Below, one piece after another: positions 7,097-14,781 of a stretch of 41,449 nucleotides of DNA. Numbering within the stretch: the stretch's first letter is position 1; each line of letters starts with the position of its first letter. Below the pieces are notes generated by a model. The model did not search any database and was not told where the DNA came from. It saw nothing but the letters and a program-made list of their open reading frames with translations. Location of the stretch: positions 1 through 41,449 of the forward strand of contig JAJYWF010000010.1 of assembly GCA_021791635.1 (NCBI GenBank). The letters run 5' to 3'. The position numbers and the translations under genes are program-made. Origin of the DNA: Actinomycetes bacterium (GTDB taxonomy: Bacteria; Actinomycetota; Acidimicrobiia; Acidimicrobiales; RAAP-2).

Positions 7097-8634
7097 ACCG
7101 TCACCAGGCTGCCGTAGTAGGTGTACTGCCAGATGATCGAGGCGGGTCCCAAGGGGATCTCGACGCAGCCCAGGCTCTGCGGGTAGCCGTACTGGGCCCG
7201 GGGCATGTAGTGGATGGCGTCACCCCCGGTGAAGTACGACACGTACTGCACCGGGTCGGCATAGGGCGTCCCTGTGGGGTTCAGACCGGTCATGACCTGG
7301 TTCCGGTAGCGGATGTAGACCGGGAAGGTTCCTATGGCCGTGGGTGTAGAGGCGATCCCGGTGTTTGCCGGCGTCGACTGGACCACCACGCCTGTGTGCC
7401 AGACGGTCAGGGTCTCGGGTGTCGGCGTCCCGCTGGCTTCCTGGGCGAGAGAGTACGTGTAGCCGTTGGGGTTCATGTTGGCCGAGGGGTCCTGTGCGGC
7501 CGCTGTCAGGGCGGCGATCTCGGGGCCGGAGATCTGCCCGTCCATGGGCAGGCCGACCACCGCCTCGAACGCCCAGATCGCCCCTTCGAGCACGGTGTTG
7601 TACTGGCCGGGTGTCCAGAGCCGCGTCAGCTGGCCGGGGACGCCGGCCCACCGCCAGGCGAATCCCTGGGGAGTCCAGGTCAGCGGCAGATAGCCCAGAC
7701 GGGCCAGGATCTCCTCCTGGCCGAGTGGCGTGCCCAGGCTGGCCGTCTGCCCGTAGAGGATCCAGTAGCCACCCGGTCGGGCGGTCATGGCCAGAGCCGG
7801 AGCGGTGATGGGACTCCCGGTGCCCGAGCCGTAGAACTGGGCATCACCGAACGAGAAGATCCCACCGTCGGCGGCCACCAGCCAGTAGCCCCCGCCGCCG
7901 GGGACCGCCGCCATGCCCTGGACCGGTTGGGACAGGTCCATCCCTCCGGTCGATCCGTAGAACGGTGCGGCGCCGAAGGAGAAGATGCCCCCGTCGGCGG
8001 CCACCTCCCAGTAGCCACCGCCACCGGGAACCGCGGCCATGCCGACGACGGGCTGGTTCAGGGGGTGCCCACCCATGGAGCCGTAGAACGTGGCGGCGCC
8101 GAAGGAGAAGATGCCCCCGTCGGCGGCCACCTCCCAGTAGCCACCGCCTGTGGGCGTGGCCGCCATGCCGACGACGGGCTGGTTCAGGGGGTGCCCACCC
8201 ATGGAGCCGTAGAACCGGGCGTTGCCGAAGGAGAAGATGCCCCCGTCGGCGGCCACCTCCCAGTAGCCACCGCCTGTGGGCATGGCCGCCATGCCGACGA
8301 CCGGCTCGTTCAGGGGGTGCCCACCCATAGAGCCGAAGAACCGGGCATCGCCGTAGCTGAACACCCCACCGTCGGCCGCGGCAACCCAGTAGCCGTTCCC
8401 GTCGGGGGTTGCGGCGATGGAGACATTCGGCCCGGGCATGCCGCTCACGTCCCCGGCACCCGAAACCCCGGACGCCGAACCGAAGGCCACGACGGCATTG
8501 GGTCCGGGGGCACTGGCCGCCCCGGCAGTGCCCGGCGCGCTCAAGACGGCCGCCAGTGGAGAACCGGCCAGACCGGCGATGGCGATCGCGGTCACCAAAC
8601 GGCGCCCACGCAGTGCCGAGCGAGGAAAAGTCAT
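7084..8634 (-). CDS. Secreted L,D-transpeptidase with N-terminal 41-residue repeats
   Basis: The product has 516 residues; its ATG at 8634 has an AAAGGGCGG ribosome binding site. A signal peptide covers about residues 1-40. Residues about 75-290 hold five to six 41-residue repeats (AADGGIFSFG, FYGSMGGHPLN, PVVGMAA). A middle region (about 305-390) with an ARLGYLPL...PMDGQISGPEIAAL pattern resembles a peptidoglycan-binding domain. The C-terminal YkuD domain contains IHYMPRAQYGYPQSLGC; the His and the Cys of S-x-G-C are the expected catalytic pair, with Leu where SHGC is usual. YkuD enzymes make 3-3 crosslinks or attach proteins to peptidoglycan outside the membrane. The gene begins 34 nt after the stop of the sugar-binding lipoprotein gene and is probably cotranscribed with the ABC importer. 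Confidence 0.9.
   Translation of the reverse strand: MTFPRSALRGRRLVTAIAIAGLAGSPLAAVLSAPGTAGAASAPGPNAVVAFGSASGVSGAGDVSGMPGPNVSIAATPDGNGYWVAAADGGVFSYGDARFFGSMGGHPLNEPVVGMAAMPTGGGYWEVAADGGIFSFGNARFYGSMGGHPLNQPVVGMAATPTGGGYWEVAADGGIFSFGAATFYGSMGGHPLNQPVVGMAAVPGGGGYWEVAADGGIFSFGAAPFYGSTGGMDLSQPVQGMAAVPGGGGYWLVAADGGIFSFGDAQFYGSGTGSPITAPALAMTARPGGYWILYGQTASLGTPLGQEEILARLGYLPLTWTPQGFAWRWAGVPGQLTRLWTPGQYNTVLEGAIWAFEAVVGLPMDGQISGPEIAALTAAAQDPSANMNPNGYTYSLAQEASGTPTPETLTVWHTGVVVQSTPANTGIASTPTAIGTFPVYIRYRNQVMTGLNPTGTPYADPVQYVSYFTGGDAIHYMPRAQYGYPQSLGCVEIPLGPASIIWQYTYYGSLVTVTPN
7760..8400 (-). repeat. 123-bp coding repeats in the L,D-transpeptidase gene
   Basis: Units with a 123-bp period encode AADGGIFSFG...GSMGGHPLNQPVVGMAA. 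The units around 8007-8092, 8130-8215 and 8253-8338 are almost identical in DNA, while the outer units have diverged. Protein consensus and period match the repeats at 1-540. Confidence 0.88.
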
Positions 8635-8668
8635 GTCCGCCCTTTCAATCCAAATGTGTCGCTTGCGC

Positions 8669-10156
8669 TCAGGATGTCCCGACCCGCTGGTTGTACGAGG
8701 TGATTGTGGCGTTCACTTTCGCCAACGCGGTCTTGAGCGCTGTCGACGGCGACACTCCCTGCTGGTACATGCTCTCTTCGGCGTCGATCACGTCGGTCCT
8801 TGCCGCGGCGTAGGGTCCGAGCACCGCGCCGGTAGTGGCCAGCGTGGTAGGACCGTCGACCAGCTGCGTGTAGGCCACCTTGAAGCCCGGGTGCGTGGCC
8901 CAGAGGCTCTGGATGGTCGAGGTCTGGACCGAGGACTTCCGCACCGGGATGTAGCCGGTGCCCGCGGCCCACGTCGCCTGGCTGGACGGGCTGTCGAGAA
9001 AGGTCTCGTACTCCCATGCTGCCGCCTGCTGTGCTGCTGGTACCTTGTTCGAGATGTAGATGGCCGAGCCGCCTGGCTCCACCCCGCCCCGGAGCTTCGT
9101 GCTGAGCACCGGGAAAGGCCCGACGCCGAGGGTGACGTTCGGATGCGAGCTCAACAGCTCGGTGATGGTGCCCAAGTCAGCGGACGAGTCGATGGTCATG
9201 CCGTACTGCCCGGTGCCCATTCCCAGGAGGTTGTCGAAGGCATCGGGTCCACTGGAGGGATTGGTCGCCGCGTCGCCCGACCGCACCAGCTGGTCGAGGT
9301 CGGTCCAGATCTGCTTCGCCGTCGGCGTGTCGAACACCGCCTTGGTGGCTCGAGCGGTCCTCCCGTTCCCGTTGTTCACGAAGAGCTGGTTCGCCGTCGA
9401 CAGCCACGTCTCGAGGTGCCATGAGTCGAGCACCAGCGCGGTGCCGCTGCCGTGGGCCTTCAGAGCGGCCGCGTCACTCAGGTACTGGGAGAGTGTGGCC
9501 GGAGGGTCGTTCGGGTTGAGGCCAGCGGCCACGAACGACTGCTTGTTGTAGTACACCACCGGGTTGGAGACGGCGAAGGGGAGCGCCTCTTGGACACCGT
9601 CGACCCGGTAGTACGAGAGCGCCCTCGGGACGTAGTCCGAAGTGGAGTAGTGGGCAGCGGTGATACAGGACTGGGCCGGAAGGAACGACCTGGTGTCGAT
9701 CGCCGACTGGAGGTCGGTCTGTGTGAGCTGGGCCAGATCGGGTACTTGCCCGCTGCTCAGACCGGCGACGTACTTCTGCCAGATTGTTGTGTAGCTGTTC
9801 TCGTCGACCAGGGTGACGTGGACCTTGGGCTGAGAGGAATTGAACTGTGTGGTGAGCTTCTGCAAGGTCGCGCCGTTCGCCTGGTTCATGGCCTCCCAGA
9901 AGTCGATGTTCACCGTTTTGCCGGCCTTGGCCAGCGCCGACAGCGGGCACGAGCTTGCCAAGGCCTGCGAGCTCGAGGAGCTCGACGACGAGCTGGTCGC
10001 ACTGCTCCCGCAGGCAGCCAGCACCAGGGCCAGCGCCGAGACACCCAGGGCCAGCGCCCCGGTCCGCACGTGTCTCCGACGTGACGTCGACCTCGGGAGC
10101 CGACCTGTGCTCCCGGACTGGGTTCCACCGTCAAAAGGAGTCGTGCGAGTCTTCAT
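8669..10156 (-). CDS. ABC sugar transporter substrate-binding lipoprotein
   Basis: The product has 495 residues and belongs to the family 1 extracellular solute-binding proteins (UgpB/MalE-like). The N-terminus has a basic RRRH stretch, a hydrophobic core and the lipobox LAAC, then a Ser-rich linker, so it is a lipid-anchored binding protein on the outer face of the membrane. Typical stretches are NIDFWEAMN, YVAGLSSGQVPDLAQL, PFAVSNPVVYYNK, GQYGMTIDSSADL and GGSAIYISNK. The ATG at 10156 gives a normal signal peptide but lacks an obvious ribosome binding site; a GTG at 10207 is an alternative that would overlap the upstream permease. The ligand cannot be read from sequence; glycerol-3-phosphate, maltooligosaccharides or other sugars are possible. 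Confidence 0.88.
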   Translation of the reverse strand: MKTRTTPFDGGTQSGSTGRLPRSTSRRRHVRTGALALGVSALALVLAACGSSATSSSSSSSSSQALASSCPLSALAKAGKTVNIDFWEAMNQANGATLQKLTTQFNSSQPKVHVTLVDENSYTTIWQKYVAGLSSGQVPDLAQLTQTDLQSAIDTRSFLPAQSCITAAHYSTSDYVPRALSYYRVDGVQEALPFAVSNPVVYYNKQSFVAAGLNPNDPPATLSQYLSDAAALKAHGSGTALVLDSWHLETWLSTANQLFVNNGNGRTARATKAVFDTPTAKQIWTDLDQLVRSGDAATNPSSGPDAFDNLLGMGTGQYGMTIDSSADLGTITELLSSHPNVTLGVGPFPVLSTKLRGGVEPGGSAIYISNKVPAAQQAAAWEYETFLDSPSSQATWAAGTGYIPVRKSSVQTSTIQSLWATHPGFKVAYTQLVDGPTTLATTGAVLGPYAAARTDVIDAEESMYQQGVSPSTALKTALAKVNATITSYNQRVGTS

Positions 10157-10193
10157 AACGCAAGCATACGGGCGCGACGGCATCGAAGGTCGG

Positions 10194-11090
10194 CTACTTG
10201 ACAGCACCAGCGGTCAGGCTCCTGACCAGCTGCTTCTGGAAGACCACGAGCAGCACGAACAACGGCACCACGGCGATGATCGCTCCGGCCAAGGTCACGT
10301 TGAGATCCTGGAGCTGGTTGCCCTGTAGGGCCTTCAGTCCAATCTGGACGGTCCGGATGTTGTTGTTGTCCCCGGTCACGAGCAAGGGCCACAGGTACTG
10401 GTTCCACGATCCGAGGAAGGAGAAGATGGCCAGGGCGGCCACCGTGGGGCGGGCGAGCGGGAGAGCCACGCGGAGGAGGAATCGCCAGTGCCCGTAGCCG
10501 TCAAGGGCGGCGGCTTCCTCGAGATCCCGCGGGATCTGGAGGAAGGCCTGGCGGAGCAGGAAGGTGCCGAACCCGGTGGCGAGGAAGGGGACCGTCAGGC
10601 CCTGGAACGTGTTGTACCACCCCAGGCTGTTCACGGTGTTGAGGTTCGTGATCATGGTGACCTCGAAGGGGATCATGAGAGTCGAGAGGAACACCACGAA
10701 CAAGGTCCGGCGGAAGGGAAAGCGCAGGAAGGCGAAGGCGTACGCCGCCAGGACGGCGGTGACCACCTGGCCAGCGACGATGATGAGGGTCTGGATGATG
10801 GAATTGCGGAGATACAGGCCGAGATGTCCTTGGCTCCACGCCGTGGCGTAGGTGTGCCATTGAGGATGGACCGGGAACAGGAGTGGCGGCTGGCGGTCCA
10901 GAAGATTGGGCGCGAGCAGTGAGTTCACCACCGTCATGTAGATGGGGAACAGGACGATGATCGCCCCCACCGTGAGGAGGGTGTAGCGGATCACCTGGCG
11001 CACGACACGCCGACGTCTCGGGTGAGCGGACTTCCGATCAGGGCGGGTCCGGGGAGCTCCATTCGGCACGCTGGGCGCGTCAACGGGCAT
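10194..11090 (-). CDS. ABC sugar transporter permease (UgpE/MalG type)
   Basis: The product has 298 residues with six predicted transmembrane helices and is the second permease of a carbohydrate importer. The cytoplasmic EAA loop that contacts the ATPase is clear: EEAAALDGYGHWRFLL...LPLARP. A charged Arg-rich N-terminus precedes the first helix (about 33-52). The start ATG lies 11 bp inside the end of the preceding permease gene, which implies translational coupling. The binding-protein gene follows after 37 nt. It should form a heterodimeric channel with the product of 11080-12000. Confidence 0.92.
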   Translation of the reverse strand: MPVDAPSVPNGAPRTRPDRKSAHPRRRRVVRQVIRYTLLTVGAIIVLFPIYMTVVNSLLAPNLLDRQPPLLFPVHPQWHTYATAWSQGHLGLYLRNSIIQTLIIVAGQVVTAVLAAYAFAFLRFPFRRTLFVVFLSTLMIPFEVTMITNLNTVNSLGWYNTFQGLTVPFLATGFGTFLLRQAFLQIPRDLEEAAALDGYGHWRFLLRVALPLARPTVAALAIFSFLGSWNQYLWPLLVTGDNNNIRTVQIGLKALQGNQLQDLNVTLAGAIIAVVPLFVLLVVFQKQLVRSLTAGAVK

Positions 11091-12000
11091 ATTGGACCCG
11101 CCTCTCGATGAACCGGAGTTGGAGAAGGGTCAGGACCAACGTGATGAGGAAGAGGGCGATGGACATCACTGCCGCCCGTCCGGAGTTCTCTCCGTAGACC
11201 AACGTGGTGTAGATGTTGTAGACGAGGACGTTCACATGCTCGTAGGCGGCGTTCTGGTAACCGATCAGGATGTCGATCTGACCGAAGGTCTGGAACGCAT
11301 AGATCGTCGCCACGACGACCCCGAAGAAAAGGGTGGGGGAGAGCAGTGGCACGGTGACGCGCCAGAACACGGTCCAGTTCGACGCGCCGTCGACACGGGC
11401 TGCCTCGAGAACCTCCTCGGAGATGGACTGGAGTCCGGCCGACATGATGATGAACGACAGTCCGATGAACTGCCAGACGGCCATGATGGCCACGGCCGGG
11501 AGTGCCCAGGTCGTGCTCTCGAGCACCGGCGGGTGTGGGCTGATCCCCAGCCAGGGCAGTAGCCCCACGACCGGGTTCATCAGAGAGTAGAAGACCAGGG
11601 CCGAGACAGCCACCGAGGTCACGACCGTGGAAGAGAAGATGACCCGGTAGGCGGCGATGCCACGGAGCTTGCGGTGGGCCACTACGGCCAAGAAGAGGCC
11701 GACGAGGAGTCCAGCCGGCACCACCAAGACCACGAACAAGAAGGTGGTCACCAAGCTCTGGAGGAAGTTGCTCGAAGTGAGCACTTGGCCCACCTGGTGG
11801 AGCCCGACGTAGTGGCTCGGAAGGCCAGGGTAGGGCGGTGACTGGTAGAGAGCCAGCTTGAAGTTCCGGAAGAACGGATAGAAGACGAACACGCCGAACA
11901 CGCTCAGTGCCGGAAGGACCAGGAGGTAGCCGAGGCCCGCCTCGCGGAGCCGGCGACTGCGACGGGCAACACGCCGGGAGCCGACCTCGGCCGGGGCCAT
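11080..12000 (-). CDS. ABC sugar transporter permease (UgpA/MalF type)
   Basis: The product has 306 residues with about six transmembrane helices and is the first permease of the importer. The EAA motif is visible (EEVLEAARVDGASNWTVFWR, then VPLLSPT). The chosen ATG at 12000 overlaps the stop of the ATPase gene as TGATG, so translation is probably coupled. The frame stays open upstream inside the ATPase gene, but that extension is not conserved-looking. Confidence 0.92.
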   Translation of the reverse strand: MAPAEVGSRRVARRSRRLREAGLGYLLVLPALSVFGVFVFYPFFRNFKLALYQSPPYPGLPSHYVGLHQVGQVLTSSNFLQSLVTTFLFVVLVVPAGLLVGLFLAVVAHRKLRGIAAYRVIFSSTVVTSVAVSALVFYSLMNPVVGLLPWLGISPHPPVLESTTWALPAVAIMAVWQFIGLSFIIMSAGLQSISEEVLEAARVDGASNWTVFWRVTVPLLSPTLFFGVVVATIYAFQTFGQIDILIGYQNAAYEHVNVLVYNIYTTLVYGENSGRAAVMSIALFLITLVLTLLQLRFIERRVQYAR

Positions 12001-13094
12001 CACCGGTCCTCGATCCGCAGGCCGGTCTCGGCATCGAAGAGGTGCACCCCGACCGGGTCCACCCGGATCCGCAACGTCTCTCCGATCCCCGGACGGTGCC
12101 GGTCGGCATCCTGGCGGACCACGACCTGGGTGTGGTCGGGCAATTCGCATATGACGAGAGCCTCCGCGCCCAGGGCCTCGACGATGACCACCGAGGCCTC
12201 CAATGATCCGTCCGGGTCCACGGACAGGGACTCGGGGCGCACGCCCGCCTTGAAGCGGGCCGCAGTCCGGGCCACGGCGCCCAGTTCGGGGGTGAGCGGG
12301 ATGGTCCCACCCGACACGACCAGCGAAGGGACCCCGGCATCGGGCCCCTGTTCGCCGAGCGCCGCAGGGAGCAGGTTCATGCCAGGACTTCCCAGGAAAC
12401 CGGCGACGAAAGTGTTGGCCGGCCGGTCGTAGGCATCCTGGGGCGGCGAGACCTGTTGGATCTCACCGTGGTTCACGACGGCAATGCGATGCCCCATGGT
12501 CATGGCCTCCACCTGGTCGTGGGTGACGTACAGCGTGGTGGTCTCCAGACGCTGCTGGAGCGAGACGATGTCGGCCCGGGTCTGCACCCGAAGGGCGGCA
12601 TCCAGGTTCGAGAGCGGCTCGTCCATGAGGAAGGCCTGGGGGTCACGCACGATGGCGCGGGCCAGGGCCACCCGCTGGCGCTGACCGCCCGAGAGCTGTC
12701 CAGGCTTACGCCCCGCGAGCTCGGCGATGCCGACTCGGCTCATCACGTCCTGGACTCGTCGCTGGCGTTCGTCATGGGGGATGCCGCGTTGGCGCAGCGG
12801 GAACTCGATGTTCTTGGCCACCGTGAGGTGTGGGTACAGGGCATAGCTCTGGAAGACCATCGCGATGTCGCGATCCTTGGGCTCGACGTCGTTCACGATC
12901 TTCCCGCCAATGGAGATCTCGCCTTCGTCGAGATCCTCGAGACCGGCCACCAGGCGCAGCAGCGTCGTCTTTCCGCACCCGGATGGGCCGAGGAGGACCA
13001 GCAGCTCGCCGTCGAAGACCGTGAGTGTCACGTGATCGACGGCGACGGTGTTTCCGTAGCGCTTGGTGACGCCGCTGAAGACGATCTCCCCCAT
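12000..13094 (-). CDS. ugpC: ABC sugar transporter ATP-binding protein (UgpC/MsmK type)
   Basis: The product has 364 residues and powers the importer encoded by the next three genes. Walker A is GPSGCGKTT, the Q-loop region is MVFQSYALYPHLTV, the signature is LSGGQRQR, Walker B is FLMDEPLSNLD and the switch His is in YVTHDQ. The C-terminal part from about residue 235 (FVAGFLGSPGMNLL onwards) is the TOBE/MalK-like regulatory domain typical of this subfamily. Such ATPases often serve several sugar importers, so the symbol marks the family, not the substrate. It is the first gene of the five-gene minus-strand operon. A GAGGAG sequence lies rather far (about 12 nt) from the ATG. Confidence 0.92.
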   Translation of the reverse strand: MGEIVFSGVTKRYGNTVAVDHVTLTVFDGELLVLLGPSGCGKTTLLRLVAGLEDLDEGEISIGGKIVNDVEPKDRDIAMVFQSYALYPHLTVAKNIEFPLRQRGIPHDERQRRVQDVMSRVGIAELAGRKPGQLSGGQRQRVALARAIVRDPQAFLMDEPLSNLDAALRVQTRADIVSLQQRLETTTLYVTHDQVEAMTMGHRIAVVNHGEIQQVSPPQDAYDRPANTFVAGFLGSPGMNLLPAALGEQGPDAGVPSLVVSGGTIPLTPELGAVARTAARFKAGVRPESLSVDPDGSLEASVVIVEALGAEALVICELPDHTQVVVRQDADRHRPGIGETLRIRVDPVGVHLFDAETGLRIEDR

Positions 13095-13196
13095 GGCGCG
13101 TGCCGACTCCTCACTCTGAGCTCTGTGCCGCTCGGTATCCGGGTCGTGTCTCCCCGACCTAGGTGCAGCGTAGAGCACGGCGCTCCGACAACTAGG

Positions 13197-13202
13197 TAAC
13201 GT
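13197..13202 (+). promoter_or_regulatory. -10 hexamer TAACGT for the HAD phosphatase operon
   Basis: TAACGT lies 9 nt before the ATG at 13212, and the start has no Shine-Dalgarno sequence. It sits in the 117-bp divergent region shared with the ABC importer operon. Confidence 0.4.
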
Positions 13203-13211
13203 GACTTCTCG

Positions 13212-14081
13212 ATGTCGGGACCTGCGACGAGTGGACGCACCGATCCCACCGCCGGGCCGGGACCGTGGCCCCCCCCCATCGAAGGGCTGTGGGTCGTCGA
13301 TCTCGACGGAGTCGTCTGGCTGGCCGGTGAAGCGATCGCTGGCGCCCCTGACGCCATTGCCCGGCTTCGTCGCCGCGGAGCCGACATCCTCTTCGCCACC
13401 AACAACTCCTCTCCCACCACCTCCGAGCTGCTGGCTCGGCTGGCCAGGATCGGTATCCCAGCGGATGGCGGGGACCTGGTGACGTCGGCGCAGGCCGCGG
13501 CCAGTGTCGTCCCGAGAGGGGCACGGGTGGTGATCCTGGGTGACGAGGGCCTAAGGGAGGCGCTGGCGCAGCGCCAGGTCACGAGCGTCCTGGAGGGACC
13601 GGCTGACGCCGTGGTCGTAGGTTGGGCGCGCGATTTCGATTTCGAGCTCTTGAACCGGGCCGCGGCGGCGGTGCGGGGTGGAGCCCGGCTGGTCGGCACC
13701 AACGAAGATCCCACCCATCCCACCCCGACCGGTCTGGTCCCGGGCACGGGAGCCATCCTGGCTGCCGTCGCCACCGCTTCGGGCACGGAGCCCTTCGTCG
13801 CCGGCAAGCCCCACACCCCCTTCGTCGACCTGGTGGTTGCGGCCGCAGATCGGAAAGGCCGGGAGATCGGGGCCGTCGTCGGGGACCGCCCCTCCACCGA
13901 CGGCGCCACCGCCCGACTCCTCGGCGTGCCGTTCGGCCTCGTCCTCACGGGTGTCAGCGGAGGTGTGCCCCGGACTTCGCACATCGCCGAAGTGTCGGAG
14001 CCGGTCCCCGACGCTGTGGCCGAGGACCTCGCTGCTCTGGTGGCGGGGGTCGCTGGGGTGGCGGAGGCTGACCCCGACTGA
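13212..14081 (+). CDS. HAD-IIA family phosphatase (NagD-like)
   Basis: The product is a soluble protein of 289 residues. Motif I is VVDLDGVVW, where the usual DxD nucleophile pair reads DLDG. The loop FATNNSS is motif II of the HAD-IIA branch. PTGLVPGTGAI and AGKPHTPF carry the motif III lysine region, and VVGDRPSTDGATA carries the acidic motif IV. Family members hydrolyse small phosphoesters such as nucleotide monophosphates or phosphoglycolate; the substrate here is unknown. M. tuberculosis Rv1692, a HAD phosphatase two genes before tlyA, has the same position, so this gene probably opens the conserved block. Confidence 0.9.
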   Translation: MSGPATSGRTDPTAGPGPWPPPIEGLWVVDLDGVVWLAGEAIAGAPDAIARLRRRGADILFATNNSSPTTSELLARLARIGIPADGGDLVTSAQAAASVVPRGARVVILGDEGLREALAQRQVTSVLEGPADAVVVGWARDFDFELLNRAAAAVRGGARLVGTNEDPTHPTPTGLVPGTGAILAAVATASGTEPFVAGKPHTPFVDLVVAAADRKGREIGAVVGDRPSTDGATARLLGVPFGLVLTGVSGGVPRTSHIAEVSEPVPDAVAEDLAALVAGVAGVAEADPD

Positions 14082-14121
14082 GGATACCGAGCGGCGCGGA
14101 GCGTGCTTGGCGGGGATCTGC

Positions 14122-14150
14122 TTGGAATGTGCGGCCGACCCGGGTAGCGT
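14122..14150 (+). promoter_or_regulatory. Promoter with TTGGAA -35 and TAGCGT -10
   Basis: TTGGAA (14122-14127) and TAGCGT (14145-14150) are separated by 17 nt. The -10 ends 6 nt before the ATG at 14157, so the transcript is probably leaderless. This is the best-formed promoter in the window. Confidence 0.6.
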
Positions 14151-14156
14151 GGGTGT

Positions 14157-14753
14157 ATGGCCAAAGGCGATGGTTTTCGCAAGTACGTCGAAGCTGGTGC
14201 GGTGCTGGGGCAGGTGACCTTGGCACGGGCGGAGGAGATCGTCCGAGATCTGGCGGGATCGGGAGAGCACCAGCGCGAGCACGCCCAGCAGCGGGTGGAC
14301 GATCTGGTGGAGCGGAGTCGGAAGGCTGCGGAGGGCCTCGTCCACCTCATCCGGACGGAGGTGGCGAGCCAGCTCGATACGCTGGGCATCGACCCGGACA
14401 ACGTGGCCAAGCAGGCGGCTGACATCTTGCGGCACTCGGCCGGGGCTGGCCGAAAGGCGACCACTTCAGCCGCTGAGACCGCGAGTTTGACGGTAGGGCG
14501 CACGACTGCTGCAGCGAAGAAGGCGGCGGTCCGGGCAACGCGTCGGAGCGGCCCGGGGGTGAAGAAAGCGGTGGCGAAGGCCGCCGGGACGAAGAAGGCC
14601 GCCGGGACGAAGAAGGCGGCGGCGAAGGCGACCGGGACGAAGAAAGCGGCGGCGAAGGCGACCGGGACGAAGAAGGCCGCCGGGACGAAGAAGGCCGCCG
14701 GGACGAAGAAGGCGGCGGCCAACACCACGTCGGTGCGCCGGCCATCGGCCTGA
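14157..14753 (+). CDS. Phasin-like protein with histone H1-like Lys/Ala tail
   Basis: The product has 198 residues. Residues 1-95 are helical and resemble actinobacterial phasin-type proteins (YVEAGAVLGQVTLARAEEIV, then VDDLVERSRKA). Residues about 115-190 are almost entirely Lys, Ala, Gly and Thr in GTKKAA / AKAT units, as in histone H1-like, HBHA or PhaF tails that bind nucleic acid or acidic polymers. The architecture (helical domain plus basic tail) is like PhaF, which links polyester granules to the nucleoid; that comparison is inference, and no PHA gene is nearby. No ribosome binding site is seen, but a -35/-10 pair places the transcription start at the ATG. It occupies the slot of Rv1693 before tlyA. 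Confidence 0.82.
   Translation: MAKGDGFRKYVEAGAVLGQVTLARAEEIVRDLAGSGEHQREHAQQRVDDLVERSRKAAEGLVHLIRTEVASQLDTLGIDPDNVAKQAADILRHSAGAGRKATTSAAETASLTVGRTTAAAKKAAVRATRRSGPGVKKAVAKAAGTKKAAGTKKAAAKATGTKKAAAKATGTKKAAGTKKAAGTKKAAANTTSVRRPSA
14579..14720 (+). repeat. Coding short-period repeats for the Lys/Ala tail
   Basis: Blocks of gggacgaagaaggc with gccgcc or gcggcggcgaaggcgacc fillers recur about seven times and keep frame. Slippage could change tail length between strains. Confidence 0.8.
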
Positions 14754-14781
14754 ACCGGCACGCGACCTGTAGGCCCCTGCG

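Noticed and set aside
1-8400. Regular direct repeats considered as CRISPR
   Set aside because: The period is 123 bp, the repeats are coding and continuous, and there are no unique spacers or cas genes.
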